DNA from: Cellulophaga algicola DSM 14237
GTDB taxonomy: Bacteria > Bacteroidota > Bacteroidia > Flavobacteriales > Flavobacteriaceae
Length of the DNA: 64,000 bases
Reading direction: 5' to 3'
NCBI RefSeq assembly: GCF_000186265.1
Contig: NC_014934.1
Coordinates: 1,674,001 to 1,738,000 of the forward strand
Of this stretch, positions 48,955 through 58,605 are shown piece after piece. The notes under the pieces are model-generated. The model was not told the origin of the DNA, searched no databases, and worked only from the letters and a program-made list of their open reading frames with translations. The position numbers and the translations under genes are program-made. Numbering within the stretch: the first letter of the stretch is position 1; the number at the start of each line of letters is the position of its first letter.

Positions 48955-51900
48955 TTGACTGCATTAGATCATATAAAGAAAAACCTGAAGGACTTTGTTA
49001 AAAGTTATTATACCGCCCAATTAATTAAGGGATGTATTTTATTTTTGGCACTAGGTAGCTTGTTTTTGTTATTGGTGTTAGGAGTTGAATACTTTCTTTG
49101 GTTGAGTTCTGGTTTTCGCTTATGTATTCTACTTAGTATGTTATTGGTCTCATTATATTTGGCTTATCAATTTATTTTGACACCCATTTTTTATCTATTT
49201 CGACTAAAAAAAGGTTTATCAGACAGCCAGGCTGCGGATTTAATTGGGCGACATTTTCCTGAAATTGAAGATAAGCTTTCCAATTTAATAGACTTACAAG
49301 CCACTACGGAACAGTCTGAATTACTTTCTGCAAGTATACAGCAAAGGGCAGAAGTTCTTACACCTTTTAATTTTTCAAAGGCTATAAATTTCAATAATTC
49401 TTATGCATATGCTAAGTGGATTGTTGCTCCGCTTTTAATTTTTTCATTAATTTTCTTTTTTGGGGATATAAAATCTTTTTTTAAAAGCTATGAACGTGTA
49501 GTAAACTACGATTTAGCTTATGAAAAACCAGCCCCTTTTAAATTTATTTTATTAAGTTCTAATTTATCCGTCTTAAAGAATGAAACTGCATCAATTTTAG
49601 TTGAAACATCGGGTACGATTCAGCCAGAAACTATTTCTATTAGTATAGAAGGGGAGGAGTATGTTATGAAAAATGCAAATGGTATTTTTCAGTACGATAT
49701 AAAAGCGCCTACAGATTCATTTACTTTTCATTTTATTGCGAACGGATATACTTCTAATTCTTATCGTTTTGAAGTTATTAATACACCTTCCATCCTAAAT
49801 TTTAATTTAGAATTAAACTATCCGAAGTATACTAATAAAAAACCTGAAGTAATACAGAGTACGGGTACAGCTATTCTACTTGAGGGCACCACAGTAAAAT
49901 GGAATGTTACTACTGAATATACAGACAAATTACTTTATAAAGATTTAGATACTATTAAAGAATTTACTAAAATTTCTTCTCATAATTTTATATTTTCCAA
50001 ACGTATATATAATTCTTTAAGCTATACGGTTACTACCTCTAATGAACGTGTTTTAGATTTTGAAAATTTAAATTATTCCTTTAAGGTTGTAAAAGATGAA
50101 GCTCCTAGAATAGAAGTAGAACAACGCGTAGATAGTCTTGTAAATAACACTGCTTATTATAGTGGGACGCTTTCTGATGATTATGGTTTAACTTCTCTTA
50201 AATTATTTTATTATGATATGCTATCTCCGGATAAGGTGAATAGTATTGAATTATCTAAGCCTACAAATACGGTAAACACTTTTTATTATACGTTCCCCTC
50301 TGGGATTGATATCTCTGCGAATAGTACCTATGGGTATTATTTTCAAGTGTCTGATAATGATGCTGTTAATGGTTCAAAACACACAAAATCTAAAACTTTT
50401 ACTAGTATAATTTTAAATAATAATCAGCTTAAAAACAAGGATTTAGAGTCCCAACAAGCTATTATATCAAACTTAAACAAAACGGTAGATCAGCTTAAGA
50501 ATCAAACTAAATCTCTTGAAGATCTTTCTAACAGTCAAAAAGAAAAATCTAACTTAAATTTTAATGACAAATCTAAGCTTAATTCGTTATTGCAAAAGCA
50601 AGAGGTTCAGGAAAACCAAATGCAGAAATTTTCTAAACAATTAAAAGAGAATTTAAGTAAGAGTAATGAAGAGGATGATTTAAATAAATTATTACAAGAA
50701 CGTCTTGAGCGTCAAGAATTACAAGCAGAAAAGAATAAGCAATTGTTGGAGGATTTAAAGAAAATTGCAGATAAAATTAATAAAGAAGAATTATCTAGAC
50801 GTTTGGATGATCTTGCAAAAAATCAGAAGAATGGTCAGCGTAATTTGGAACAATTATTAGAACTGACCAAACGGTATTATGTTACAGAGGCAGCCTCTCA
50901 ACTAGCTAAGGATTTAGAGAATCTGTCTAAAAAACAAGAGGATTTATCGCAATCTAAAACTAATGATACAAAAGCAAAAGAAGCACAAGAGAAAGTAAAT
51001 GAAGAATTTTCTAAGCTTTCTTCTAAATTAAAAGAACTTGAAAAAGATAATGAAAATTTAAAAAAACCAATTTCCTTAGGTATCAAGGAGGCCGAATTAA
51101 ATGCTTTGGATGATAATCTAGACGCAATTTCTAAACAATTGCAAGAAGAACAAAAAGAAATAAAAAGCCCTAGTGCTAGCTCAAAACAGAAATCTGCTGC
51201 TGCTAAAATTAAAGAATTAGCAGAGAGCTTATCTCAATCTTCTTCTAGTTCTGGTGGTTCTAGTGTTTCAGAAGATGCAGAAGTACTACGTCAAATTCTA
51301 GATAATCTAGTTGTTTTTACATTTAAACAAGAAGCTATTATAGATGAACTTAGTGAAAATGAAAATGTTTTTGCAAATCAATCTAAAGTTATATTACAGC
51401 AAAAAGAACTCAAATCTCTTTTCGAGCATGTAGACGACAGTCTTTTTTCTTTGTCATTGCGTGTGCCTGAGATTTCTGAGAAGGTAAACAAAGAAGTTAC
51501 AGATCTTTATTATAATTTAGATAATGTAGTAGAGAATTTATCTGAGTCTAGAATTTATCAAAGCGTTTCTTATCAAAAATATGTCCTTAACTCTGGGAAT
51601 ACTCTTTCAGATTTATTAGCAGATATTTTAGATAATATGCAAGAAAGCATGAAGACTGGAAAAGGAGAGGGGTCTAGCCAAGACTTTCAGTTGCCAGATA
51701 TTATTAAAGGTCAATCAGAATTAAGTAAGAAAATGGGTGACGCTGGCAAGGGTAAGGAAGGTAAAAAGGGGGAAAGTGGTTCTTCTGGGGAGAAAGGTAA
51801 AGAAGGTAATCAAGGTAAGCAAGGTGAAAATGGCTCTTCTGGTAGTGACGGACAAAAGGGAAGTAAAGGTAAAAGTGGTACTTCAGGGGAGAATAGTCAA

Positions 51901-52446
51901 GGGCAACAGGGTACTTCATCAGGTTCTGATGCTAAGGGTGAGGGGAAATCCGGTCAAGGGAAAGGTGATGGTAATGGTTCCGGAGAAAAAGGTTCTATGG
52001 GGAATGGGAACACGGGCTTGTCAGAGGGTGCTTTAAAAGAAATTTATCAAATTTATAAAGAACAAGAACTTCTTAAGAATAAGTTGGAAGAGCAATTATC
52101 CAATATGATTAATAGCGACGATCGTAGGTTAGGAGAGAAGTTAATTAAGCAGATGAACGATTTTCAAAACAATCTTTTAGAAGATGGAATTACAAGAAGC
52201 TCTATTGATAAGGCGACTATTATACAATACGAATTATTGAAGTTGGAAGGTGCTGCTATGAAGCAAGGGGAGAAGAAAGAGCGGGAAAGTGATGTTAATA
52301 GTAAATCTTTTTCAAACCCTATCCTTTCACAACCAGAAATCTTTGAGAATTACAAAAATCAAAATGAAATTTTAAATAGACAAGCACTACCTTTGCGGCA
52401 AAATTACCAACATAAAATTAAAGAATATTTTAATACAAATGATTGA
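48955..52446 (+). CDS. DUF4175-family membrane protein with collagen-like segment
   Basis: A 1163-residue flavobacterial DUF4175-type membrane protein of unknown function. Two membrane helices lie near 23-50 and 54-82 and a third near 152-172. A beta-rich extracytoplasmic part follows to about 500. Next is a long highly charged coiled coil (about 500-780, rich in Lys, Glu, Gln and Leu). At 933-980 there are 16 unbroken Gly-X-Y triplets (GKE GKK GES ...), followed by a Gly/Ser-rich stretch and a helical C-terminus. The start is TTG at 48955, followed by the conserved-looking 'ALDHIKKNLKDFVKSYY'. The stop overlaps the ybeY start by 8 bases, so translation is coupled. Confidence 0.82.
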   Translation: MTALDHIKKNLKDFVKSYYTAQLIKGCILFLALGSLFLLLVLGVEYFLWLSSGFRLCILLSMLLVSLYLAYQFILTPIFYLFRLKKGLSDSQAADLIGRHFPEIEDKLSNLIDLQATTEQSELLSASIQQRAEVLTPFNFSKAINFNNSYAYAKWIVAPLLIFSLIFFFGDIKSFFKSYERVVNYDLAYEKPAPFKFILLSSNLSVLKNETASILVETSGTIQPETISISIEGEEYVMKNANGIFQYDIKAPTDSFTFHFIANGYTSNSYRFEVINTPSILNFNLELNYPKYTNKKPEVIQSTGTAILLEGTTVKWNVTTEYTDKLLYKDLDTIKEFTKISSHNFIFSKRIYNSLSYTVTTSNERVLDFENLNYSFKVVKDEAPRIEVEQRVDSLVNNTAYYSGTLSDDYGLTSLKLFYYDMLSPDKVNSIELSKPTNTVNTFYYTFPSGIDISANSTYGYYFQVSDNDAVNGSKHTKSKTFTSIILNNNQLKNKDLESQQAIISNLNKTVDQLKNQTKSLEDLSNSQKEKSNLNFNDKSKLNSLLQKQEVQENQMQKFSKQLKENLSKSNEEDDLNKLLQERLERQELQAEKNKQLLEDLKKIADKINKEELSRRLDDLAKNQKNGQRNLEQLLELTKRYYVTEAASQLAKDLENLSKKQEDLSQSKTNDTKAKEAQEKVNEEFSKLSSKLKELEKDNENLKKPISLGIKEAELNALDDNLDAISKQLQEEQKEIKSPSASSKQKSAAAKIKELAESLSQSSSSSGGSSVSEDAEVLRQILDNLVVFTFKQEAIIDELSENENVFANQSKVILQQKELKSLFEHVDDSLFSLSLRVPEISEKVNKEVTDLYYNLDNVVENLSESRIYQSVSYQKYVLNSGNTLSDLLADILDNMQESMKTGKGEGSSQDFQLPDIIKGQSELSKKMGDAGKGKEGKKGESGSSGEKGKEGNQGKQGENGSSGSDGQKGSKGKSGTSGENSQGQQGTSSGSDAKGEGKSGQGKGDGNGSGEKGSMGNGNTGLSEGALKEIYQIYKEQELLKNKLEEQLSNMINSDDRRLGEKLIKQMNDFQNNLLEDGITRSSIDKATIIQYELLKLEGAAMKQGEKKERESDVNSKSFSNPILSQPEIFENYKNQNEILNRQALPLRQNYQHKIKEYFNTND

Positions 52447-52858
52447 ATTTAATTACGAGTTAGATTTTGAATTATCTAATGAACCCTATTATGCAGATTG
52501 GTTAACTAGGGTTATAGAATCTGAAGGTAAATCCTTGGGAAATTTAAGTTATATTTTTTGTGATGACGCTTATCTTTTAGATATTAATATGAAATATCTT
52601 GATCATGATACGTATACAGATATTGTAACTTTTGATTATTGTGAGGGAGATACTATTGCAGGAGATTTATTTATTTCTATCGAAAGGGTATTAGAAAATG
52701 CTAAGGAATATAATGTAGATTTTTTAGAGGAATTACATAGAGTTATGTCTCATGGGGTTTTGCATTTAGCAGGCTACAAGGATAAAACGGATATGGATGC
52801 GGCGCTTATGCGTAAGAAAGAAGAAGAGAAAATTAAATTGTTCCACGTGGAACATTAA
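52439..52858 (+). CDS. ybeY: Endoribonuclease YbeY (rRNA maturation factor)
   Basis: A 139-residue single-strand endoribonuclease used in 16S rRNA 3'-end maturation and ribosome quality control. 'DIVTFDY' and '[14 protein letters not shown]' are standard. The metal motif is '[11 protein letters not shown]', giving His105 and His109. The position normally filled by the third His (GYDH) is Asp115, a substitution that keeps a possible metal ligand. The start overlaps the DUF4175 stop (ATGATTGA). The last codons (LFHVEH) are made by a parS palindrome that ends in the stop region. mnmG begins 8 bases after the stop. Confidence 0.93.
   Translation: MIEFNYELDFELSNEPYYADWLTRVIESEGKSLGNLSYIFCDDAYLLDINMKYLDHDTYTDIVTFDYCEGDTIAGDLFISIERVLENAKEYNVDFLEELHRVMSHGVLHLAGYKDKTDMDAALMRKKEEEKIKLFHVEH
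52839..52854. promoter_or_regulatory. parS-like ParB binding site inside ybeY
   Basis: TGTTCCACGTGGAACA is a perfect 16-bp palindrome, two bases from the B. subtilis parS form TGTTTCACGTGAAACA. It encodes the end of YbeY and lies 12 bases before the mnmG ATG. ParB would load here to start chromosome segregation; it could also affect mnmG expression. Confidence 0.85.
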
Positions 52859-52866
52859 GGGAAATT

Positions 52867-54735
52867 ATGTTTGATAAAGAGTATGATGTTATAGTAGTTG
52901 GCGCTGGTCATGCAGGATGTGAAGCTGCTGCTGCTGCCGCAAATATGGGTTCAAAGGTATTATTGGTGACTATGAACTTGCAAAATATTGCCCAAATGTC
53001 TTGTAATCCTGCTATGGGTGGTATTGCAAAAGGACAAATTGTGCGTGAAATTGATGCACTTGGGGGTTATAGCGGGATCATTTCCGATAAGTCTGCCATA
53101 CAGTTTAAGATGCTTAATAAGTCTAAAGGGCCTGCAATGTGGAGTCCTAGAACTCAGAATGACCGAATGGTATTTGCTGAGGAATGGAGGTTGGCTTTGG
53201 AGGATACACCAAATGTTGACTTTTATCAGGAGATGGTTTCTGGCCTATTGGTAGAGAATAATAAGGCAGTTGGTGTTACTACTTCTTTAGGAATTAAGAT
53301 TAAGTCTAAATCTGTAGTTCTTACAAATGGTACTTTCTTGAATGGATTAATTCATATTGGAGATAAAAACTTTGGTGGAGGTAGAGCTGGTGAACGTGCT
53401 GCAACAGGAATAACAGAACAATTATTGTCTTTAGGTTTTGAATCTGGAAGGATGAAAACAGGTACGCCGCCAAGAGTAGATGGTAGATCTTTAGATTATT
53501 CTAAGATGATTATACAGCCTGGAGATGCTATTCCGGAGAAATTTAGCTACTCTCCAACTAAAGCTTTAGAGCATCAAAGAGATTGTCATATGACGCATAC
53601 GAGTGAATTGGTTCATGATTTATTGCGTGAAGGTTTTGATCGTTCTCCAATGTTTAACGGTAGAATTAAAAGTTTGGGGCCTAGATATTGCCCTTCTATA
53701 GAAGATAAAATTAATCGGTTTGCAGACAAAAACAGTCATCAATTGTTTGTGGAGCCAGAAGGTTGGAGAACTGTTGAAGTATATGTAAATGGTTTTTCTA
53801 CTTCGTTACCGGAAGATGTTCAGTTTAAAGCATTGCGTTCTGTTGTCGGTTTTGAGAATGTAAAGTTCTTTAGACCGGGTTATGCTATCGAGTATGATTA
53901 CTTTCCGCCAACGCAATTAAAGCATACTTTAGAAACTAAATTAGTTTCTAATTTGTATTTCGCTGGTCAAATTAATGGAACTACTGGTTATGAAGAAGCC
54001 GCTTCTCAGGGTCTTATGGCGGGCATAAATGCGCACCAAAAAATTAATGAAAAAGAAGATTTTATCTTAAAAAGAGATGAAGCTTATATCGGTGTTTTGA
54101 TTGATGATTTAATTACAAAGGGTACAGAAGAGCCTTATCGTATGTTTACATCTAGAGCAGAGTATAGAACTTTGTTGCGTCAGGATAATGCAGATTTACG
54201 TTTAACACCTATGGGATATAAAATAGGTTTAGCTCGTGAGGATAGATTAAAAAGAATGGAAGACAAGTTAGAGAAGTCTGAAAAATTTGTTCAATTTTTC
54301 AAGGATACTAGTGTGCTTCCGGATCAAATAAACCCAATATTCGAAAGTGTAAATTCTGCAGTAGTAGATCAATCTTTCAAAATGTTTAAAGCATTTTCTA
54401 GACCTAATGTAACTATGGATCATATGATGACTATAGCATCTGTTTCTAATTTTGTAAAGGAGAATGATTTAAATAGAGAAGTTTTAGAACAGGCAGAAGT
54501 ACAGGTAAAGTATTCGGGGTATATTGCTAAGGAGAAAAATAATGCAGATAAATTACATCGGTTGGAAAATGTAAAGATTCCTGCAAATTTTGATTACACC
54601 AAATTAAAGTCGCTTTCCACAGAAGCGAGACAGAAGTTAACCAAGATACAGCCAGTTACTATTTCGCAGGCTTCTAGAATAAGCGGAGTTTCTCCAAGTG
54701 ATATTAGTGTCTTGTTAGTCTTCCTAGGAAGATAA
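52867..54735 (+). CDS. mnmG: tRNA uridine-5-carboxymethylaminomethyl modification enzyme MnmG
   Basis: A 622-residue FAD enzyme that, with MnmE, adds the carboxymethylaminomethyl group to U34 of certain tRNAs. The Rossmann motif GAGHAG is at 12-17, followed by the strongly conserved '[24 protein letters not shown]' region. '[20 protein letters not shown]' and '[11 protein letters not shown]' are family signatures, and the C-terminal helical domain that binds MnmE is complete ('[22 protein letters not shown]'). Length is normal. It lies 8 bases after ybeY with a parS site across the junction. A terminator follows at 54762. gidA/mnmG is often origin-proximal in bacteria. Confidence 0.97.
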   Translation: MFDKEYDVIVVGAGHAGCEAAAAAANMGSKVLLVTMNLQNIAQMSCNPAMGGIAKGQIVREIDALGGYSGIISDKSAIQFKMLNKSKGPAMWSPRTQNDRMVFAEEWRLALEDTPNVDFYQEMVSGLLVENNKAVGVTTSLGIKIKSKSVVLTNGTFLNGLIHIGDKNFGGGRAGERAATGITEQLLSLGFESGRMKTGTPPRVDGRSLDYSKMIIQPGDAIPEKFSYSPTKALEHQRDCHMTHTSELVHDLLREGFDRSPMFNGRIKSLGPRYCPSIEDKINRFADKNSHQLFVEPEGWRTVEVYVNGFSTSLPEDVQFKALRSVVGFENVKFFRPGYAIEYDYFPPTQLKHTLETKLVSNLYFAGQINGTTGYEEAASQGLMAGINAHQKINEKEDFILKRDEAYIGVLIDDLITKGTEEPYRMFTSRAEYRTLLRQDNADLRLTPMGYKIGLAREDRLKRMEDKLEKSEKFVQFFKDTSVLPDQINPIFESVNSAVVDQSFKMFKAFSRPNVTMDHMMTIASVSNFVKENDLNREVLEQAEVQVKYSGYIAKEKNNADKLHRLENVKIPANFDYTKLKSLSTEARQKLTKIQPVTISQASRISGVSPSDISVLLVFLGR

Positions 54736-54761
54736 TATTGGTTCTATTTACCAGCATATTT

Positions 54762-54800
54762 AAAGTCTCTAAATGTAAAAGTTTAGAGGCTTTTCTTTTT
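54762..54800 (+). terminator. Terminator after mnmG
   Basis: AAAGTCTCTAAA pairs with TTTAGAGGCTTT (one mismatch) around an 8-base loop, followed by a T-rich tract, 27 bases after the mnmG stop. Confidence 0.8.
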
Positions 54801-55077
54801 TGGTTTTACGGATATTTCATGTTATTGGTTCTTATGAATAGAATGGTTTAAAGTATTTTTTTTAATGTATGTGTTAGTAGGTTTGTGATTGTGCTGTATT
54901 TATTAATTAAGTTTGCGTAATCTAAATTCAAAAAATTTTAGCAGTACTAGAGTAGGGGGTTCTGTTTATTGCTCCGTAAGCTTGATGATCTAAGTGATGT
55001 CAGATAGGTCTAATTTTTATTGTTGTATAGATTTTAAAGGTTCATTTAATTTTCTTGTTATGATGTGTAAAAGTGTT

Positions 55078-55117
55078 CGGTAATCAAATTGTTCCACGTG
55101 GAACAATTTGATTACCG
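55078..55117. promoter_or_regulatory. 40-bp perfect palindrome with parS core
   Basis: Every base from 55078 to 55097 pairs with its mirror from 55098 to 55117. The central 16 bases (55090-55105) are TGTTCCACGTGGAACA, identical to the site in ybeY 2.25 kb away. The outer 12 bases on each side extend the symmetry. The core is a ParB loading site; the extension could form a cruciform or an additional protein site. Confidence 0.88.
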
Positions 55118-55286
55118 CTGTGCTAAATTTTCAAAAGTGTAGTTCCTGCGTCGTAATTTAATTATATATCTTGTGCAAATAAATGTTGTGTAGTCTCCTA
55201 TTTTTGTTGTGAACTATTTGTGGAGAATTATTCCTTTTGGACCACTTGTTGTTCAGGTTTTTTAGAGATTTAAAACCACTCCTTTC

Positions 55287-55844
55287 ATGAATAGATTATT
55301 TAATGTTTTAGTTTTTCTTTTTGTTTTATCATCATTTGTGCTCATTCGGATTGCTCCTAAAATTGATGATTATAAAATTTCTAAAGGAAAAAAATTTAAG
55401 CGGACTTTGTCAAAGCGACAGCTATTTATTTTTGAAGACACAAAAGAGGCGGGAGAATCTTATAAGTATGTGAATACAAAATTTCAATTGCATGATTCTC
55501 TTGTTTATGATGATGTTCCTTTTCAATTAGAAAACCAGCAATATTTTTTCGCTACTTATGAAGTTGAGATTCAAGATAAGTCTTTTCAATTAGTCCCAAT
55601 TGCTTTAGATGTTTTGCTGAGTACATCTTTAGGAAGGGATGAAGTAGATCCGTTATTTTCAAATCCAGACGGAATTTCCCGTAAAGGAAATTTTTACATT
55701 GCTATAGAAGTTTATAGCGATTTGGAAAAAGATTGTTTATTGGCTAATTCTTTTTCACGTACTTCAGTTTTAAAGTATCTTCGTCAACTCAAGAAAGAAT
55801 ATTTAGCTACACACAATTACAATGAAATTTTATTTAAAAACTAA
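55287..55844 (+). CDS. Anchored or secreted protein, unknown function
   Basis: A 185-residue protein. Residues 3-22 are hydrophobic (LFNVLVFLFVLSSFVLIRIA) and would act as a signal anchor, followed by a basic segment (KISKGKKFKRTLSKR) and a soluble domain of strands and a C-terminal helix. No family is recognised. Its end overlaps the start of the methyltransferase gene by 23 bases, so the two are translationally coupled and may share a pathway, probably in the envelope. Confidence 0.72.
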   Translation: MNRLFNVLVFLFVLSSFVLIRIAPKIDDYKISKGKKFKRTLSKRQLFIFEDTKEAGESYKYVNTKFQLHDSLVYDDVPFQLENQQYFFATYEVEIQDKSFQLVPIALDVLLSTSLGRDEVDPLFSNPDGISRKGNFYIAIEVYSDLEKDCLLANSFSRTSVLKYLRQLKKEYLATHNYNEILFKN

Positions 55845-56649
55845 AGACTATTCTGTTAGTCAGGAAACCTTTGAATTATTTCTGGATCAAGAATTAGATA
55901 TGCTCATTACAAAACCAGAACCTCAGGTTTTGGATTCGTATTATGATAGTGAGGTGTATATTTCTCATACGGATGCTAATGTTTCTTTGATGGACAAAAT
56001 CTATCAAAGTGTAAAAAAGATTAATCTTAAAAATAAGCTTAAGGTTGTTGCTAAACATGCAGTAGGAAAACGGCTTTTAGATGTTGGTGCGGGTACCGGA
56101 GATTTTTTAGTAGTGGCAAAAGAAAATGGATGGAGCGGAGTTGGTGTAGAGCCAAATAAAAAAGCACGAGATAAAGCTTTTGAAAAAGGCTTGGTTTTAA
56201 AATCAGCCTTAGAAGATTTCTCTGATGAAAAATTTGACGTCATTACCTTATGGCATGTATTAGAACATGTACCCAATTTAACCGATCAAGTAAGTAGGTT
56301 ATCTCATCTTTTATCGGACAAAGGAATTTTAATTGTGGCTGTTCCTAATTATAAATCTTTCGATGCAAAATATTATAAAGAGTATTGGGCGGCTTTTGAT
56401 GTGCCTAGACATCTTTGGCATTTTTCTAAATCTTCTATCACTAAGCTATTTTCTAAAGAAAATTTAAAAGTGTCAAAAGTCTACCCTATGATCTTTGATG
56501 CATTTTATGTTTCCCTTTTATCTGAAAAATATAAAACTGGAAAACAAAACTTCGTTGCAGCATTTTTTGTGGGGCTGCGTTCAAATATAAAGGCTTGGAG
56601 AACTAAGGAGTATTCTTCCCTAATTTATGTCATAAAAAAGGCTAAATAA
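55822..56649 (+). CDS. Class I SAM-dependent methyltransferase
   Basis: A 275-residue enzyme with the Rossmann methyltransferase fold. Motif I is 'LLDVGAGTGDF' (85-95), the SAM-ribose acidic residue lies in 'GVGVEPNKKA', and motif IV is 'FDVITLWHVLEHV' (about 134-146). 'GGILIVAVPNYKS'-type motif V ('KGILIVAVPNYKSFD') and 'PRHLWHFSKSSI' place it with the UbiG/methyltransf_12/23-like group that often acts on sugars, lipids or polysaccharide precursors in flavobacteria. The acceptor is unknown. ATG 55822 overlaps the end of the preceding gene. The 284 bases after it hold no gene. Confidence 0.9.
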   Translation: MKFYLKTKDYSVSQETFELFLDQELDMLITKPEPQVLDSYYDSEVYISHTDANVSLMDKIYQSVKKINLKNKLKVVAKHAVGKRLLDVGAGTGDFLVVAKENGWSGVGVEPNKKARDKAFEKGLVLKSALEDFSDEKFDVITLWHVLEHVPNLTDQVSRLSHLLSDKGILIVAVPNYKSFDAKYYKEYWAAFDVPRHLWHFSKSSITKLFSKENLKVSKVYPMIFDAFYVSLLSEKYKTGKQNFVAAFFVGLRSNIKAWRTKEYSSLIYVIKKAK

Positions 56650-56933
56650 TCATTTTAAGCTCTTTTGAGAGGGTTTTGGCTTTAGTGCCTAATAAGTAGC
56701 TGTTTATTTATTTAAATCAATTTATAACCTATTTAAAATCGACTGTTTTTAATTAGATTTACTGATTTCTTTTAGTTTTGAAATAGATATTTCTTATAAT
56801 ACCTATTTCGACCTGTATTTAAAAATTTTATAAAAAAAATTGAGGAAGACACTTGGCGTAATCTTGAAAAATATGTTCCTTAACTTTTATTTTATTGAAC
56901 GCTCGGGAAAATTTTAAAATAGCTTCATGCCTA

Positions 56934-58424
56934 TCAATTTTTTTGAGCTACAACTTCTAAGGTAGTTTTATACAAATCGGTTTTCATGATTTTTGATTTT
57001 AGCCACGCATAAAAACTCAGTACAAATAAATCCTCTTTTTCTTCGTGTAGGGTGATAAGTGTTTTTTTTACTTTCAGCATAAATTCATTTTGATCTATTT
57101 TTTCTTTATGATAAAAATAGTGGGTGGCTAAACTCAAGAATTCTAAAACTCTGTGCTCTTTGTTTTCTTTTAAACGTTTGCTGTATTTTTTTCGGAAACT
57201 ATGTATTCTAGAAGCTACTAGATCTAAATTTTCCATTTCCATATATAGCAATATTTCTGTTAGGTTCTTCTTGACCACCCAAATTTCTCCTCCTTTCTCT
57301 GCGTACCAGGTATCGCTATGACGAGATTCTTTGAAAATCTGCAACGCTTCTTTGCATTTATTCTGCTGAAATAAGAGCACTACTGTGGTTAGTTTTAAAT
57401 CCATGATATATGCAACCTGCTGTTTGTACTTTTCAAAATCAAATTGTTCCAAACATGCTAGAGCTTCTTCTGATTTTCCAGCGTAGTTTAAATTTAAGAC
57501 TAGCAATAAAGTGTATTGGGGTATAAAACGTTGGTAATAGCTATTGTTTTGTCTTTGCATTTCTGTTTTCATCCGTTCCAAGTACTTCTTAGATTGCTCA
57601 AAATCTTTATTTCTGAAGTGTGAATTGGCGATGTAATACAAAATTTGAATATGATAGAACAAATGTTTTTGAGATAACTTTTGTTTCTGTTCTATTTCCC
57701 TATTTACTTTTTCTATAAATGGGAGTAAGGTGTAAAAATCTCGGGTAATATGAGCTGCTTCATTATTAATGGCAACAATTTTATATAAAGAACGATAGCT
57801 TAAACCATTCTCAATAGAAATATTAAATGCAGCTAAGGTCTTGGCTATAGTTTGGGTAATATTTTTATTTTTTGCTGCCAATTCGTTTTTAATAGTAGCA
57901 TAAAAAAGATTTAAGTTTTCTTCTTGTTGAAATAATAACTTGTTGGCTTTGAACTGGGTGATTAACTCTTGCAAGTCAACTTTTCTATCTAAATGCGTAT
58001 ACTGTATGCGGGTGTAGTATATTTCATTTAAAATACCATAGAGCTCATGCTGTTTCGCTTTTATTTCTGCTTTTTTTACAACCCTCAACGCTACTTTGTA
58101 TGCTTTTTGCTCAAAGAGAATTCTACTGGCAAGCAAAAGTTTAATAATTTCCATTTCTTCAGATTGCTCTCCTTCAAAACTCTTTGTAGCTATAAAATCT
58201 ATTAACCCGTCAAAGAGGCGCTTGCTTAAAGCGTTGTACGCCCCTTTGGCCTTCTTACCATAAAGGAGCACATCAATATGTTCAGCATTAGGGTTTGTTG
58301 CCAGTATATTGAATAAAGCAACGTTTTTTGTGTCGTGTCTCTTATTCCTTTGGTTTAACCGAGTAATAAAATTTTTCTGCTCTTCATTGGTTAATGTCGC
58401 TATTAATCCAGTATTTATGTTCAT
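56934..58424 (-). CDS. Large helical-repeat protein, unknown function
   Basis: A 496-residue cytosolic protein made almost entirely of amphipathic helices, with spacing and small-residue pattern like TPR/HEAT solenoids ('HFRNKDFEQSKKYLERMKTEM', 'NYAGKSEEALACLEQFDFEKY', 'LFQQNKCKEALQIFKESRH'). Its N-terminus ('LIATLTNEEQKNFITRLNQRN') is conserved-looking, so the start is put at ATG 58424; the upstream extension to 58526 is hydrophobic and reads through the promoter repeats. No catalytic motif was found. It is monocistronic and divergent from yiaA, with two copies of TTATATCGTAAGTT before it. Confidence 0.7.
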   Translation of the reverse strand: MNINTGLIATLTNEEQKNFITRLNQRNKRHDTKNVALFNILATNPNAEHIDVLLYGKKAKGAYNALSKRLFDGLIDFIATKSFEGEQSEEMEIIKLLLASRILFEQKAYKVALRVVKKAEIKAKQHELYGILNEIYYTRIQYTHLDRKVDLQELITQFKANKLLFQQEENLNLFYATIKNELAAKNKNITQTIAKTLAAFNISIENGLSYRSLYKIVAINNEAAHITRDFYTLLPFIEKVNREIEQKQKLSQKHLFYHIQILYYIANSHFRNKDFEQSKKYLERMKTEMQRQNNSYYQRFIPQYTLLLVLNLNYAGKSEEALACLEQFDFEKYKQQVAYIMDLKLTTVVLLFQQNKCKEALQIFKESRHSDTWYAEKGGEIWVVKKNLTEILLYMEMENLDLVASRIHSFRKKYSKRLKENKEHRVLEFLSLATHYFYHKEKIDQNEFMLKVKKTLITLHEEKEDLFVLSFYAWLKSKIMKTDLYKTTLEVVAQKN

Positions 58425-58503
58425 TATATCGTAAGTTATAAGATCTATAAATATAATGAATACAATATATAGTTCTAATTTAATATAATTTATATCGTAA
58501 GTT
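58424..58503. promoter_or_regulatory. Two direct copies of TTATATCGTAAGTT
   Basis: TTATATCGTAAGTT occurs at 58424-58437 and again at 58490-58503, 66 bases apart, in the divergent gap between the helical-repeat gene and yiaA. Fourteen-base identity in such a short gap suggests a regulator site or a remnant of a small duplication. Confidence 0.4.
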
Positions 58504-58605
58504 TTATTCGAAAGTAGATTTTCCAAAACACACTAGGCTCCCCATCTTTGTACCGTTGAAAGAAACTAAATCAACAAAATAATTAATCATCAAAAATCAA
58601 TTATT

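Larger units (their letters stand above)
54736..55286. other. 551-base intergenic region with terminator and palindromic parS
   Basis: No gene is visible. The region holds the mnmG terminator (54762-54800), an AT-rich stretch, and the 40-bp palindrome centred at 55097/55098. No good TTATCCACA DnaA boxes were seen, so no origin call is made from this gap alone. Confidence 0.6.

Noticed and set aside
54736-55286. oriC directly after mnmG
   Set aside because: parS is present, but no cluster of DnaA boxes or AT-rich unwinding element was convincing here.
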